Below, piece after piece: positions 31,360 to 39,356 of a stretch of DNA of 64,000 bases. Below the pieces are notes generated by a model that made no database searches, had not been told where the DNA came from, and was given only the letters and a program-made list of their open reading frames with translations. Source of the DNA: Rhodococcus rhodnii (lineage in GTDB: Bacteria; Actinomycetota; Actinomycetes; Mycobacteriales; Pseudonocardiaceae); NCBI GenBank assembly GCA_000720375.1, contig JOAA01000013.1:124001-188000 (forward strand), written 5' to 3'. Numbering within the stretch: the first letter of the stretch is position 1; each line of letters begins with the position of its first letter. The position numbers were made by a program, and so were the translations under genes.

Positions 31360-32304
31360 GTGGACGCTCTCGCTAATCTGCTGGACGGTCCGCGCGCCCG
31401 TGGCGCGTTCCTGTTGAAGGTCGTGCTCGATCCGCCGTGGAGCATTCACGTCAAGGACGAGGCGACGCTCGCGCTGGTCACCATGACGCGCGGCGGTGGA
31501 TGGCTGATGCCGTACGACGCCGAGCCCTTGCGCGTGAACGTCGGTGACGTCGTGATCGCGCGCGGCCCAACGCCGTACATCCTCGCCGACGATCCGGCCA
31601 CGCCGCCGAAAGTCGTGATTCTGCCGGGAGATCGCTGCACGACGCTGTGGGGCGAACCGCTCGCGGAGAAGCTCGGGCTGGGCGTGCGGACGTGGGGCGA
31701 CAGCCTGGACGGCAGCACGATGATGCTGATCGGCACGTACCACATGTCCGGTGAGGTCAACCGTCGCCTGCTGGATGCCTTGCCGCCCATGGTGATCGTG
31801 CCCGCGGGCACGTGGGATTCACCGATCGTCCCGGTGCTGGCCGACGAGATCGTCAAGGACGAGCCGGGGCAGTCGGTTGTCCTCGACCGCCTGCTGGACT
31901 TGTTGCTCATCACCGTCTTGCGAGCCTGGTTCGCCCGTGCGGAGGCCGAAACGCCTTCCTGGTACCGGGCGCACGGCGATCCTGTGGTGGGCGCGGCGCT
32001 GCGGATGATCTACAACGACCCCGCGCACCAGTGGACCGTGGCCAGTCTCGCGGATGCCACCGGGGTTTCCCGTGCCACGCTCGCGCGCCGGTTCACCGAT
32101 CTCGTCGGCGAGTCACCGATGGCGTTCCTGACCGACTGGCGGCTCGCTCTGGCCGCCGACTTGTTGCAGGAGCCGGACGCCACGGTCCGGTCGGTCGCCA
32201 GGAAAGTGGGCTACGGCAGCAGCTTCGCGCTCAGTGCCGCGTTCAAGCGGGTCCGTGGCGTCAGCCCGCAGCAGCACCGGGAGAGCTTGGTCGCTCAGCG
32301 CTGA
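31360..32304 (+). CDS. AraC family transcriptional regulator with cupin N-domain
   Basis: A 314-residue regulator. The N-terminal AraC-binding cupin-like domain (about 10-180) includes GGGWLMPYDAEPLRVNVGDVV. The C-terminal double helix-turn-helix is at about 220-312: VASLADATGVSRATLARRFTDLVG, then VARKVGYGSSFALSAAFKR. GTG at 31360 follows AAGGTGGGGG. It is divergent from the NmrA-like reductase gene and probably controls it. Cupin-type members often sense small hydrophobic or oxidant compounds. Confidence 0.9.
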   Translation: MDALANLLDGPRARGAFLLKVVLDPPWSIHVKDEATLALVTMTRGGGWLMPYDAEPLRVNVGDVVIARGPTPYILADDPATPPKVVILPGDRCTTLWGEPLAEKLGLGVRTWGDSLDGSTMMLIGTYHMSGEVNRRLLDALPPMVIVPAGTWDSPIVPVLADEIVKDEPGQSVVLDRLLDLLLITVLRAWFARAEAETPSWYRAHGDPVVGAALRMIYNDPAHQWTVASLADATGVSRATLARRFTDLVGESPMAFLTDWRLALAADLLQEPDATVRSVARKVGYGSSFALSAAFKRVRGVSPQQHRESLVAQR

Positions 32305-32359
32305 CGCCCGTCGTACTCGCGCTAGTGTCCTGGGTCGTACATTCTTGGGCACCGTGGGT

Positions 32360-32722
32360 TTCGCCGGTGCCGAGTTCGAAGCTGGCGCCGCTGGTGCTGT
32401 CCGGTGACGGGCGTCAGGTGTTGGATGGATGGTCACGGAGTCGAACCACGGCGCAGGGGTTGGCGGCGCGTACCTTGACCCACCAGCCTGTTCGCCGCGC
32501 TGGAAATCGCCACCGGCCAGTGATCAGCGCGGTGCAACGGCGCTACCGGCAGCAGGAGTTGCTGGCCTTCCTGCGTGCCATCGGCACGAGTGTGCCCACC
32601 GGACTGGACGTGCACGTCATCCTCGATGACCTCAGCACGCACCAGACCCCCAACGTGCAAACCTGGCCGCTCCAGCACCCCGATTCCACCTGCATCTCAC
32701 CCCGGCCGGATCATCCTGGAGC
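32360..32722 (+). pseudogene. decayed IS630-family transposase remnant
   Basis: Two pieces of an IS630 transposase lie side by side. The first (about 32360-32460) reads SSKLAPLVLSGDGRQVLDGW followed by SRSRTTAQGLAAR, the N-terminal HTH region. It then jumps to LFAALEIATGQ in another frame (about 32487-32521) and, after a one-base frameshift, VISAVQRRYRQQELLAFLRA and VHVILDDLSTHQTPNVQTW, the DDE-domain region around the second Asp. The middle of the protein is deleted and the frame is broken, so it is inactive. I could not identify terminal inverted repeats or a TA duplication. It fills the 32305-32734 gap. Confidence 0.8.
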
Positions 32723-32734
32723 GCTTGCACCTAC

Positions 32735-32778
32735 ATTTGAGATGATGACATCATGCGAATGATGTTAACATCTCAAAT
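32735..32778. promoter_or_regulatory. 44-bp AT-rich nested inverted repeat overlapping the peptidase start
   Basis: ATTTGAGATG (32735-32744) and its exact complement CATCTCAAAT (32769-32778) enclose two smaller palindromes, ATGATGACATCAT (32742-32754) and GATGTTAACATC (32761-32772). The right arm covers the ATG at 32777. TTGAGA at 32738 and TGTTAA at 32763 could be -35/-10 elements. This is probably an operator/promoter, possibly with a leaderless transcript. Confidence 0.5.
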
Positions 32779-34828
32779 GGGGAGTGACGTGACTGCGAGG
32801 CGACCGGTCAGCAAGACGATTGGCGGCGTGACCTTCGAGGACCCGTACGACTGGCTACGGGCCGAGACCGACGAGGTCAAGCAGTGGCAGGACCGCCAAG
32901 TGGCCGCTGCTGTCCAGGCGATCCGGCGATCGCCGAACTTCGAGGTCGTGCTGGAGTCGTTGCGCGCCACGCCCTCCAGCGTCGAAGGCGTCCTCGGTGT
33001 GCGGATCGCTGTCGCGGGCCGCTGGTTCTGGTTGGGGCGCAACGGCTCGGCACAGACGCTCATGGTGGCCGAGGAGCGGGACGGCGCCGGGCGCGTGCTC
33101 GTGGACGCCGCCGAGATGACCGCGCGGCGCGGCGATGACCGGCCTACCGCGTTCATCTATGTGATTCCTTCGCCCGACGGCAAACTCGTGGCCTTCAGTC
33201 ACTCGGCGGGCGGTGAACCGTTTGGGCGGTACGGCGTCGTGGATGTGGAAACCGGGCGCTTGCTTGACGTGGCCGCCCCGACCATGCAGGGCAACATGCT
33301 CCGCGTCGACTGGCTGCCGGACAGCACAGGCTTCTTCGTGCACGGCCGTACACAGGAGGGAAAGCATGCACTCCGCTTTGTCCCGGTATCACCGGATGTG
33401 GTGGATCGGCCGGAGGCTGTGTTCGAGTTCAGCGACGTGTCACCGACCGCGCTCGGGTTGACGCCACAGGTATCGCCATCGGGTCGGTACGTGCTTGGCG
33501 TGACCGTGCCGCACGAGTACGTGGCTTCGGTGATCGGGGACCTTACGACAGGCCAGTGGCGGCGGTTCACCCCGGCCGACTTCACCGAGGAACTCCACGG
33601 TGCTTGGCTGGACGATGACACGTATCTCGCGATCGTGACCGACGCGCCGCGCGGCCGCGTCGTTGCGATCCCCGCGGCGACATCGGCGGACCGTGAGACG
33701 TGGCGTGAGATCATTCCCGCGGACGAGCGGGTGTTGCGTTCACTGGACATTGTGGACGGCCGAATCGTCCTGTCCACCTTGAAGGACGTCTCGCTGGACA
33801 TCAGCGTGCACGAGCTGGACGGCACGTTCGTCGGCACCGCTCCGTTGCCGCCTGCCAGTGCCTCGTTCGGACTCGTGCTGGACCGAGTGCGACCACGATC
33901 GGACGAGTTCATCTTCGCCGCCAACACCTTCACGTCGGCGGACACCCGGTATCGGCTGGACGTCAGCAAGGTTGACCTGACCGTCCTCGAAGACGGCCAA
34001 CGACTGGAGGGCATCGAGGTCACCCAGTACTTCGCCACCTCAGCCGACGGAACCCGGATCCCATACTTCGTCATGGCCAAGGCCGGTGTCGAGACTCCAC
34101 GACCGGCCTTGGTGAACGCGTACGGCGGATTCAACATCCCCTGGCTGCCGGTATTCCTGGGCGACACACTCCCGTTCATCGAGGCCGGCGGGATCTACGT
34201 GCGAGCCAACCTTCGCGGTGGCAGCGAATACGGCCGCGACTGGTACGAATCCGGTCGGCGGCAACACAAACAGAACGTCTTCGACGACCTGCGCGCAGTG
34301 GCCGAAGACCTGACGAAGCGCGGCATCGCGAGCTCGCTCGCCTTCCACGGCGCGTCCAACGGTGGCCTGTTGGCAGGTGTCGCAGCCGTGCAACAACCTG
34401 AACTGTGGCGGGCGATCGTCGCGCAGGTGCCCGTACTCGACGTGCTGGAGCCACTATCCGGTGTGGAGGGTGCCGACGCGATCCTTGCCGTGTACGCCAA
34501 GGACTACGGCGACCCGAACGACGACGCCAAGATCCTCGCCGCCTATTCGCCGTACCAGAATGTCCGAACGGGAGTATCGTATCCGGCTGTGTTGCAGGTG
34601 ATCGGCGAGCACGACATCGGTTGTCCGCCGTTCCAGGGCCGGAAGTTCACGGCCGCGCTGCAACACGCCACGGCCAGTGGCAACCCGGTGTTCCTGCGAA
34701 TCTGGCAGGACGTCGGGCACGGCAGCCTCGACCCGGCGATCGGTGCCGAGATGCGTGCCGAGATCCTGACGTTCCTGATGGATCAGCTGGGGCTCACAGC
34801 GTGCCCCACGTCCCCGCCCGCCTCTTGA
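32777..34828 (+). CDS. prolyl oligopeptidase family serine peptidase
   Basis: A 683-residue S9A-type peptidase cleaving short peptides after proline. The N-terminal beta-propeller (about 60-400) follows the DPYDWL segment. The catalytic alpha/beta hydrolase domain contains YGGFNIPWLP, LRGGSEYGRDWY and the nucleophile Ser527 in GASNGG, with Asp613 (GEHDIG) and His648 (VGHGS) completing the triad. There is no signal peptide, so it is cytosolic. Start codons at 32753 and 32762 also exist; ATG 32777 is preferred because the operator-like repeat covers the earlier ones and no Shine-Dalgarno favours them. It directly follows an IS630 remnant. The 3' end overlaps the convergent LysR gene by 35 bp. 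Confidence 0.87.
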   Translation: MGSDVTARRPVSKTIGGVTFEDPYDWLRAETDEVKQWQDRQVAAAVQAIRRSPNFEVVLESLRATPSSVEGVLGVRIAVAGRWFWLGRNGSAQTLMVAEERDGAGRVLVDAAEMTARRGDDRPTAFIYVIPSPDGKLVAFSHSAGGEPFGRYGVVDVETGRLLDVAAPTMQGNMLRVDWLPDSTGFFVHGRTQEGKHALRFVPVSPDVVDRPEAVFEFSDVSPTALGLTPQVSPSGRYVLGVTVPHEYVASVIGDLTTGQWRRFTPADFTEELHGAWLDDDTYLAIVTDAPRGRVVAIPAATSADRETWREIIPADERVLRSLDIVDGRIVLSTLKDVSLDISVHELDGTFVGTAPLPPASASFGLVLDRVRPRSDEFIFAANTFTSADTRYRLDVSKVDLTVLEDGQRLEGIEVTQYFATSADGTRIPYFVMAKAGVETPRPALVNAYGGFNIPWLPVFLGDTLPFIEAGGIYVRANLRGGSEYGRDWYESGRRQHKQNVFDDLRAVAEDLTKRGIASSLAFHGASNGGLLAGVAAVQQPELWRAIVAQVPVLDVLEPLSGVEGADAILAVYAKDYGDPNDDAKILAAYSPYQNVRTGVSYPAVLQVIGEHDIGCPPFQGRKFTAALQHATASGNPVFLRIWQDVGHGSLDPAIGAEMRAEILTFLMDQLGLTACPTSPPAS

Positions 34829-35684
34829 GCTGGTCGTGCACCAGCGCGACTGACGGATCGGCCAAGCCGCCCGGCCGCGTGACCAGGAAGGCCGTGTTCA
34901 GCGGCTGGACCTGGGCCTGGTGCAGGATCTCGACCGAGCCCGCGGTGAGCGCGGGTTCGGCGATGTAACGCGGCAAGACCGACACTCCAGCGCCCGCGAT
35001 CACGGCCGCGAGGACCGAACGCAGGTCCGGGACCGTGATCGACGTGGCGTTGGGCGGTCTGCGGCCGAACTCCGATCGCCAGTAACGCCGGATGATCGGC
35101 AGGTTCTCGTCGTACGCGACCAAAGGCAGGTGCGCCAACGCCTTCACCGGGTCGTCGGCGAGTCTGTCCACATTGACCGTACGGGCCAGCGGCGGCGGTC
35201 CGACCAGGATGAACTCCTCGTCCACGAACGTGGTCGCGACCAGGCCCTTGCGTTTCGGGCGGACCGCCGACACCACGATGTCCAGCTGGTCGTCGTGCAG
35301 CGCCGCAAGCAGGTCTTCGGCCAAGCCGAGCGTGACGTTCAGCCGCAGGCCACGCGCGGTCAGTGGCGCGACCGTCGGCATGATCCGGGCGCTCATCAGC
35401 TCGGCCGGCCCGCCGAGCCGGACCGTTCCGGAGTACCCGGGGCTGAGCTCGACGGCGAGCTGATCAAGATGCGGACCGACGCGCGCGGCGAGATCATCGG
35501 CATAGGCGGTGGGGACGACGCCACGGCCGGAACGGACGAACAACGACGTGCCGAGCTCCTGCTCCAGTTTGGCCAGCTGCCCGCTGACCGCGGGCTGGGT
35601 CAGCCCGCGCCTGGCCGCCGCCGCGGTCAGCGAACCGCTGCGGTGGATCTCCAGGAAAGTGACCAAGAGGTCGAGGTTCGGCAC
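34794..35684 (-). CDS. LysR family transcriptional regulator
   Basis: A 296-residue LTTR. The winged HTH at 1-60 contains LLVTFLEIHRSGSLTAAAARRG and TQPAVSGQLAKLEQELGTSLF, and the C-terminal periplasmic-binding-like effector domain follows. GTG at 35684 with GGTGG four bases upstream gives the normal family N-terminus; the longer open frame runs through the divergent promoter. It is divergent from the DJ-1/PfpI gene (101 bp apart) and probably regulates it. A T-N11-A type motif lies 10 bp upstream of its start. Confidence 0.9.
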   Translation of the reverse strand: MPNLDLLVTFLEIHRSGSLTAAAARRGLTQPAVSGQLAKLEQELGTSLFVRSGRGVVPTAYADDLAARVGPHLDQLAVELSPGYSGTVRLGGPAELMSARIMPTVAPLTARGLRLNVTLGLAEDLLAALHDDQLDIVVSAVRPKRKGLVATTFVDEEFILVGPPPLARTVNVDRLADDPVKALAHLPLVAYDENLPIIRRYWRSEFGRRPPNATSITVPDLRSVLAAVIAGAGVSVLPRYIAEPALTAGSVEILHQAQVQPLNTAFLVTRPGGLADPSVALVHDQLKRRAGTWGTL

Positions 35685-35693
35685 GATCCACCC

Positions 35694-35707
35694 ATAAGAA
35701 TAGTTAT
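35694..35707. promoter_or_regulatory. LysR-type T-N11-A motif
   Basis: ATAAGAATAGTTAT has ATAA/TTAT arms and an AT-rich centre in a GC-rich surrounding, between the LysR gene and its divergent neighbour. This is the form expected of an LTTR recognition site. Confidence 0.45.
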
Positions 35708-35785
35708 GACTGTGGTCAGCGTACCGGATGAATTCTGATGGAATGGTCGTTGTCGTGATCACCAGCCGAGGAAAGGAAGAGAAAC

Positions 35786-36451
35786 ATGGCAAGGGTCCTG
35801 ATGGTCGTCACCGGCGCTGACTCGCTCGTGATGGCGGACGGTTCGGTGCACCCCACCGGGTTCTGGGCCGAGGAAGTCGCCGCGTCACACAAGGTGTTCA
35901 CCGAGGCAGGCTTCGACGTCGACATCGCCACGCCGGGCGGCGTGCAGCCAACACCTGACCAGGGCAGCATGGTGGCACCGTTCGTCGAGTACCTCGAAGG
36001 CATCGCCGATGTCCTCGACAAGCCGTTGGTGCTCGGCGAGGTGTCGATCGACGACTACGACGCCATCTACTTCCCGGGCGGCCACGGGCCGATGACCGAT
36101 CTCGCCAAGGACAAGGACGTCGCCCGGCTGCTGCGCGGGGCCGTCGACCAGGGCAAGATCGTCGGTTCGCTGTGCCACGGCCAGGCGGCACTGCTGAGCA
36201 CGGCGGTCGATGGCGAGTTCGCGTTCGTCGGCAAGCGCCTGACCGTGTTCAGCAACGCCGAGGAGCTCAACGGTGGTACGGGGGAGAAGACGCCGTACTT
36301 CGTCGAGACCAGGCTGCGTGAGCTCGGTGCGATCGTGGAGACAGGCGCGCCTTGGTCGGACACCGTGGTCGTGGACGGCACCCTGATCACGGGGCAGAAC
36401 CCACAGTCGAGCGAGGACACCGCGAACCACGTTGTCGCCGCGTTGCGATGA
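35786..36451 (+). CDS. DJ-1/PfpI (class I glutamine amidotransferase-like) protein
   Basis: A 221-residue protein of the DJ-1/Hsp31/PfpI superfamily. The nucleophile elbow cysteine is Cys130 in GSLCHGQAAL. YFPGGHGPM (about 93-101) supplies the oxyanion region, and ADGSVHPTGFWAEE near the N-terminus matches the Hsp31-like branch that acts as glyoxalase III or chaperone. ATG at 35786 has GAGGAAAGGAAGAG ahead. Its regulator is probably the divergent LysR protein. Roles in methylglyoxal or electrophile stress are inferred from the family. Confidence 0.87.
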   Translation: MARVLMVVTGADSLVMADGSVHPTGFWAEEVAASHKVFTEAGFDVDIATPGGVQPTPDQGSMVAPFVEYLEGIADVLDKPLVLGEVSIDDYDAIYFPGGHGPMTDLAKDKDVARLLRGAVDQGKIVGSLCHGQAALLSTAVDGEFAFVGKRLTVFSNAEELNGGTGEKTPYFVETRLRELGAIVETGAPWSDTVVVDGTLITGQNPQSSEDTANHVVAALR

Positions 36452-36460
36452 CCCCAGGCG

Positions 36461-37189
36461 TCACTGCTGATCCCACCCTCGACGCGCGGAGCGGCTGGCC
36501 AGATGTGTCCCGCTGCGGGTGCGGTAGACGATGTACGGCCGCACGAGATACCGCACCGGCGCGCTGAAAGCGTGCACCAGCCTGCTGAACGGCCACAGCA
36601 CGAACAACAGCATGCCGAACAAGGCGTGCAGCCGGTACACGATCGGCGTGTCCGCGATCAGCGACGGATCCGGTTGCAGGGTCAGCACACTGCGGAACCA
36701 GGGCGCGATACTGACGCGGTAGTCGTATCCGCCCTGCATGCCGTTGATCACCACGGTCGCGGTCATTCCGAAAAGGATGGTCGCGGCCAAAACGGTGTAG
36801 GTCAGCTTGTCGTTGCGTGTCGTCGCACCGCGAATGGCAGGGACCTTGACCCGCCGATAGATCAGGATGCCGAGACCGACCACGGTGGCGAGGCCCGCGG
36901 CCGCTCCGGCCACCAGCGAAATCACGTGGTACATCTCGTCGTCCACACCGAGCCACTGAGTCAACGACTTCGGCACGAGCAGGCCGGCGACGTGCCCGGC
37001 GATCACGAAGAGCAGTCCGAAGTGGAACAGCGGTCCAGCGACACTGAGCATCTTGGACTCGTGCAACTGGGAACTGCGTGTGGTCCAGCCGAACTTGTCG
37101 TACTTGAAGCGCCAGATCGTGCCGCCGACCAGGACGACGATGGTGACGTAGGGCAACACAGCCCAGAGCAGCACATCGAAACCGCTCAT
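36461..37189 (-). CDS. narI: respiratory nitrate reductase gamma subunit (cytochrome b, NarI)
   Basis: A 242-residue membrane cytochrome b with five hydrophobic helices. It takes electrons from menaquinol and passes them to NarH. Candidate haem ligands are the histidines in GPLFHFGLLFVIAGHVAG and in YRLHALFGM...SRLVHAFS, on helices 2 and 5. The start overlaps the narJ stop as ATGA. It is the last gene of narGHJI and converges on the DJ-1 gene with a 9-bp gap. Confidence 0.93.
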   Translation of the reverse strand: MSGFDVLLWAVLPYVTIVVLVGGTIWRFKYDKFGWTTRSSQLHESKMLSVAGPLFHFGLLFVIAGHVAGLLVPKSLTQWLGVDDEMYHVISLVAGAAAGLATVVGLGILIYRRVKVPAIRGATTRNDKLTYTVLAATILFGMTATVVINGMQGGYDYRVSIAPWFRSVLTLQPDPSLIADTPIVYRLHALFGMLLFVLWPFSRLVHAFSAPVRYLVRPYIVYRTRSGTHLASRSARRGWDQQ

Positions 37190-37788
37190 CGGGTTCCCAG
37201 CGTGGTCGGATAGCCGAGCAGCACCGGCTCCAGCCCGACTTGTTCGGCGGCGGGCTGGGAATCGGCCGCCAGCGCGTCCGGAACCTGTGGCACGGTGGCG
37301 ATCACCGCACCGACTACTGCGGTGTAGGGCGTGTCCATCATGGAAAGCTTGGCCTGCAACAGCTCCAGCCCACGACGGAAGCGGGCAAGCAGCTGCTGGC
37401 CCGGCTCGCCGGCCTGCGCGGCGAACTCCAACAGGATCGGCAGGTAGTCCGGGAGTTCACCCGGCAACGGCCGGAAGCCGTGCTGCCGGTAAAAGCCTTT
37501 CAGATGCGCGAGCGAGCCACCGCGGCGTCGGGTGTCGCCGTCGGTGTACCACGTCACGTAAAGACAGCGGCCCGGTTTGGTGTCGAAGACGTCCACATAG
37601 TGTCGTGCCGCGTCCACCTGGGACGTCCGGGAGAGGTGATCCAGCAGGGGAGTGATCCCGTCGGCCAGTTTCGGCGGGGTCTCGGCCAAGCAGTCGCGCA
37701 ACAGCGGAATACGTTGGTACAGCTCGGTATCCGGGTAGTGCAAGCAGTGTGCGGCGGCTTGCTGCAGCACCTTGGTCGCGTTCGTCAT
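37186..37788 (-). CDS. narJ: nitrate reductase molybdenum cofactor assembly chaperone NarJ
   Basis: A 200-residue TorD-family chaperone that holds apo-NarG until the molybdenum cofactor is inserted and the complex docks at the membrane. Recognisable conserved segments are ARHYVDVFDTKPGR and LPDYLPILLEFAAQ. It is cytosolic and not part of the mature enzyme. Both junctions (narH-narJ and narJ-narI) are ATGA overlaps. Confidence 0.93.
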   Translation of the reverse strand: MTNATKVLQQAAAHCLHYPDTELYQRIPLLRDCLAETPPKLADGITPLLDHLSRTSQVDAARHYVDVFDTKPGRCLYVTWYTDGDTRRRGGSLAHLKGFYRQHGFRPLPGELPDYLPILLEFAAQAGEPGQQLLARFRRGLELLQAKLSMMDTPYTAVVGAVIATVPQVPDALAADSQPAAEQVGLEPVLLGYPTTLGTR

Positions 37789-39356
37789 TTCTTCGCCTTC
37801 CGCGCCAAGGTGGGGAACAGGCCGCGTGGACGTTCACCATCCCGCCACATGAACAAATCGGTGGTGCCGTTGGTGGACCCACCCATGCCTGGCCCGCCGT
37901 CGGTGTCCAGGCTGCACGTGGTCCCGATCGACTCAAGCTCGTGCGCCCGGCCGATACCAGCGGTCGGGATCACGTACCGGTCCTGGTACTTGGCCACGGC
38001 CAGCAACCGGTACATCGACTCGATCTGGTCGGCGGTCATCCCGACGCTTTCCGGCCCACGGTGATCCGGTGGTTCGCCCAGGTTGATGGACCGCATATGC
38101 GACCGCATCGCGGCGAGCCTGCGCAACGCGAACCGCACCGGTTCCGGGTCGCCTGCCGTGAACAGGCCGGCGAGGTAGTCAACCGGGATCCGCAACGCGT
38201 CGATGGCACCGAACAGGTTTCCGGCTTCCTCACCGTCGAATCCGGTACTGGACAAGGCATCCGCCACCGGCGACAGCGGCGGGACGTACCACACCATCGG
38301 CATCGTCCGATATTCCGGATGCAACGGCAGCGCCACCCGGTGTTCCACGATCAGCGAATACACCGGGGACCGCTGCGCCGCGGTGATCCAGTCATGCGGA
38401 ATCCCTGCCTGTTGCGCCGCGGCGACCACTTTGGAGTCGTGCGGATCGAGGAACACCTCCAGTTGCGCCGGATAGAGCTTCGTCTCGTCCTCCACGCTCG
38501 CTGCCGCACCCACGGCATCGGCGTCGTAGAGCACGACGCCGATGTAGCGCAGCCGCCCGACGCACGTCTCCGCGCAGATCGTCGGCTGCCCGATCTCCAG
38601 TCTCGGATAGCAGAACGTGCACTTCTCGGCCTTGCCGGTCTTGTGGTTGAAATAGACCTTCTTGTACGGGCAGCCGCTGACGCACATCCGCCAGCCGCGG
38701 CAGCCGTCCTGGTCCACCAGCACGATGCCGTCCTCGGCCCGTTTGTACATCGCACCGGACGGGCAGGCCGCCACGCACGACGGGTTGAGGCAGTGTTCGC
38801 AGATCCGGGGCAGGTAGAACATGAACGTCTGCTCGTACTCGAGCCGGATATCCCGCCCGAGCCGGGCCGCCATCGCCTGCGCCACCGGGTCCTCGGTCGC
38901 GTGCTCCGGGGCGCCACCGAGACTGTCCTCCCAGTTCGGTCCCCATTGGACGGACGTGGGCGCTCCGGTCACCGCTGAGACCGGCCGGGCGGTCGGGGTG
39001 TCGTCGCCCAGCGGTGCGTCGGTGAGAGTCCGGTAGTCGTACGTCCAGGGCTGGTAATAATCCTCCATTGTGGGCAGATTCGGGTTCGAGAAGATCGACA
39101 GCAGCCGCTTCACCCGGCCGCCCGAGGCCAGTCTCAACCGTCCATTTCGGCCACGGACCCAGCCGCCGCGCCACTGCCGCTGGTCCTCGTACCGGCGTGG
39201 ATATCCTTGGCCTGGCTTGGTTTCGACGTTGTTGAACCAGACGTACTCCATGCCGCCCCGGTTGGTCCACGTCTGTTTGCACGTGACCGAGCAGGTGTGG
39301 CAGCCGATGCACTTGTCCAGGTTCATCACCATCGCCAGCTGCGCCATGACACGCAT
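37785..39356 (-). CDS. narH: respiratory nitrate reductase beta subunit (NarH)
   Basis: A 523-residue iron-sulfur subunit. Cysteine clusters are KCIGCHTCSVTC (Cys16, 19, 22, 26), CEHCLNPSCVAACP, GWRMCVSGCPYKK and EKCTFC/CAETCVGR. The GWRMC segment, with Trp where a cysteine would be, is the usual mark of the cluster that is [3Fe-4S]. It carries electrons from NarI haems to NarG. ATG at 39356 overlaps the narG stop as ATGA. Confidence 0.95.
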   Translation of the reverse strand: MRVMAQLAMVMNLDKCIGCHTCSVTCKQTWTNRGGMEYVWFNNVETKPGQGYPRRYEDQRQWRGGWVRGRNGRLRLASGGRVKRLLSIFSNPNLPTMEDYYQPWTYDYRTLTDAPLGDDTPTARPVSAVTGAPTSVQWGPNWEDSLGGAPEHATEDPVAQAMAARLGRDIRLEYEQTFMFYLPRICEHCLNPSCVAACPSGAMYKRAEDGIVLVDQDGCRGWRMCVSGCPYKKVYFNHKTGKAEKCTFCYPRLEIGQPTICAETCVGRLRYIGVVLYDADAVGAAASVEDETKLYPAQLEVFLDPHDSKVVAAAQQAGIPHDWITAAQRSPVYSLIVEHRVALPLHPEYRTMPMVWYVPPLSPVADALSSTGFDGEEAGNLFGAIDALRIPVDYLAGLFTAGDPEPVRFALRRLAAMRSHMRSINLGEPPDHRGPESVGMTADQIESMYRLLAVAKYQDRYVIPTAGIGRAHELESIGTTCSLDTDGGPGMGGSTNGTTDLFMWRDGERPRGLFPTLARKAKK

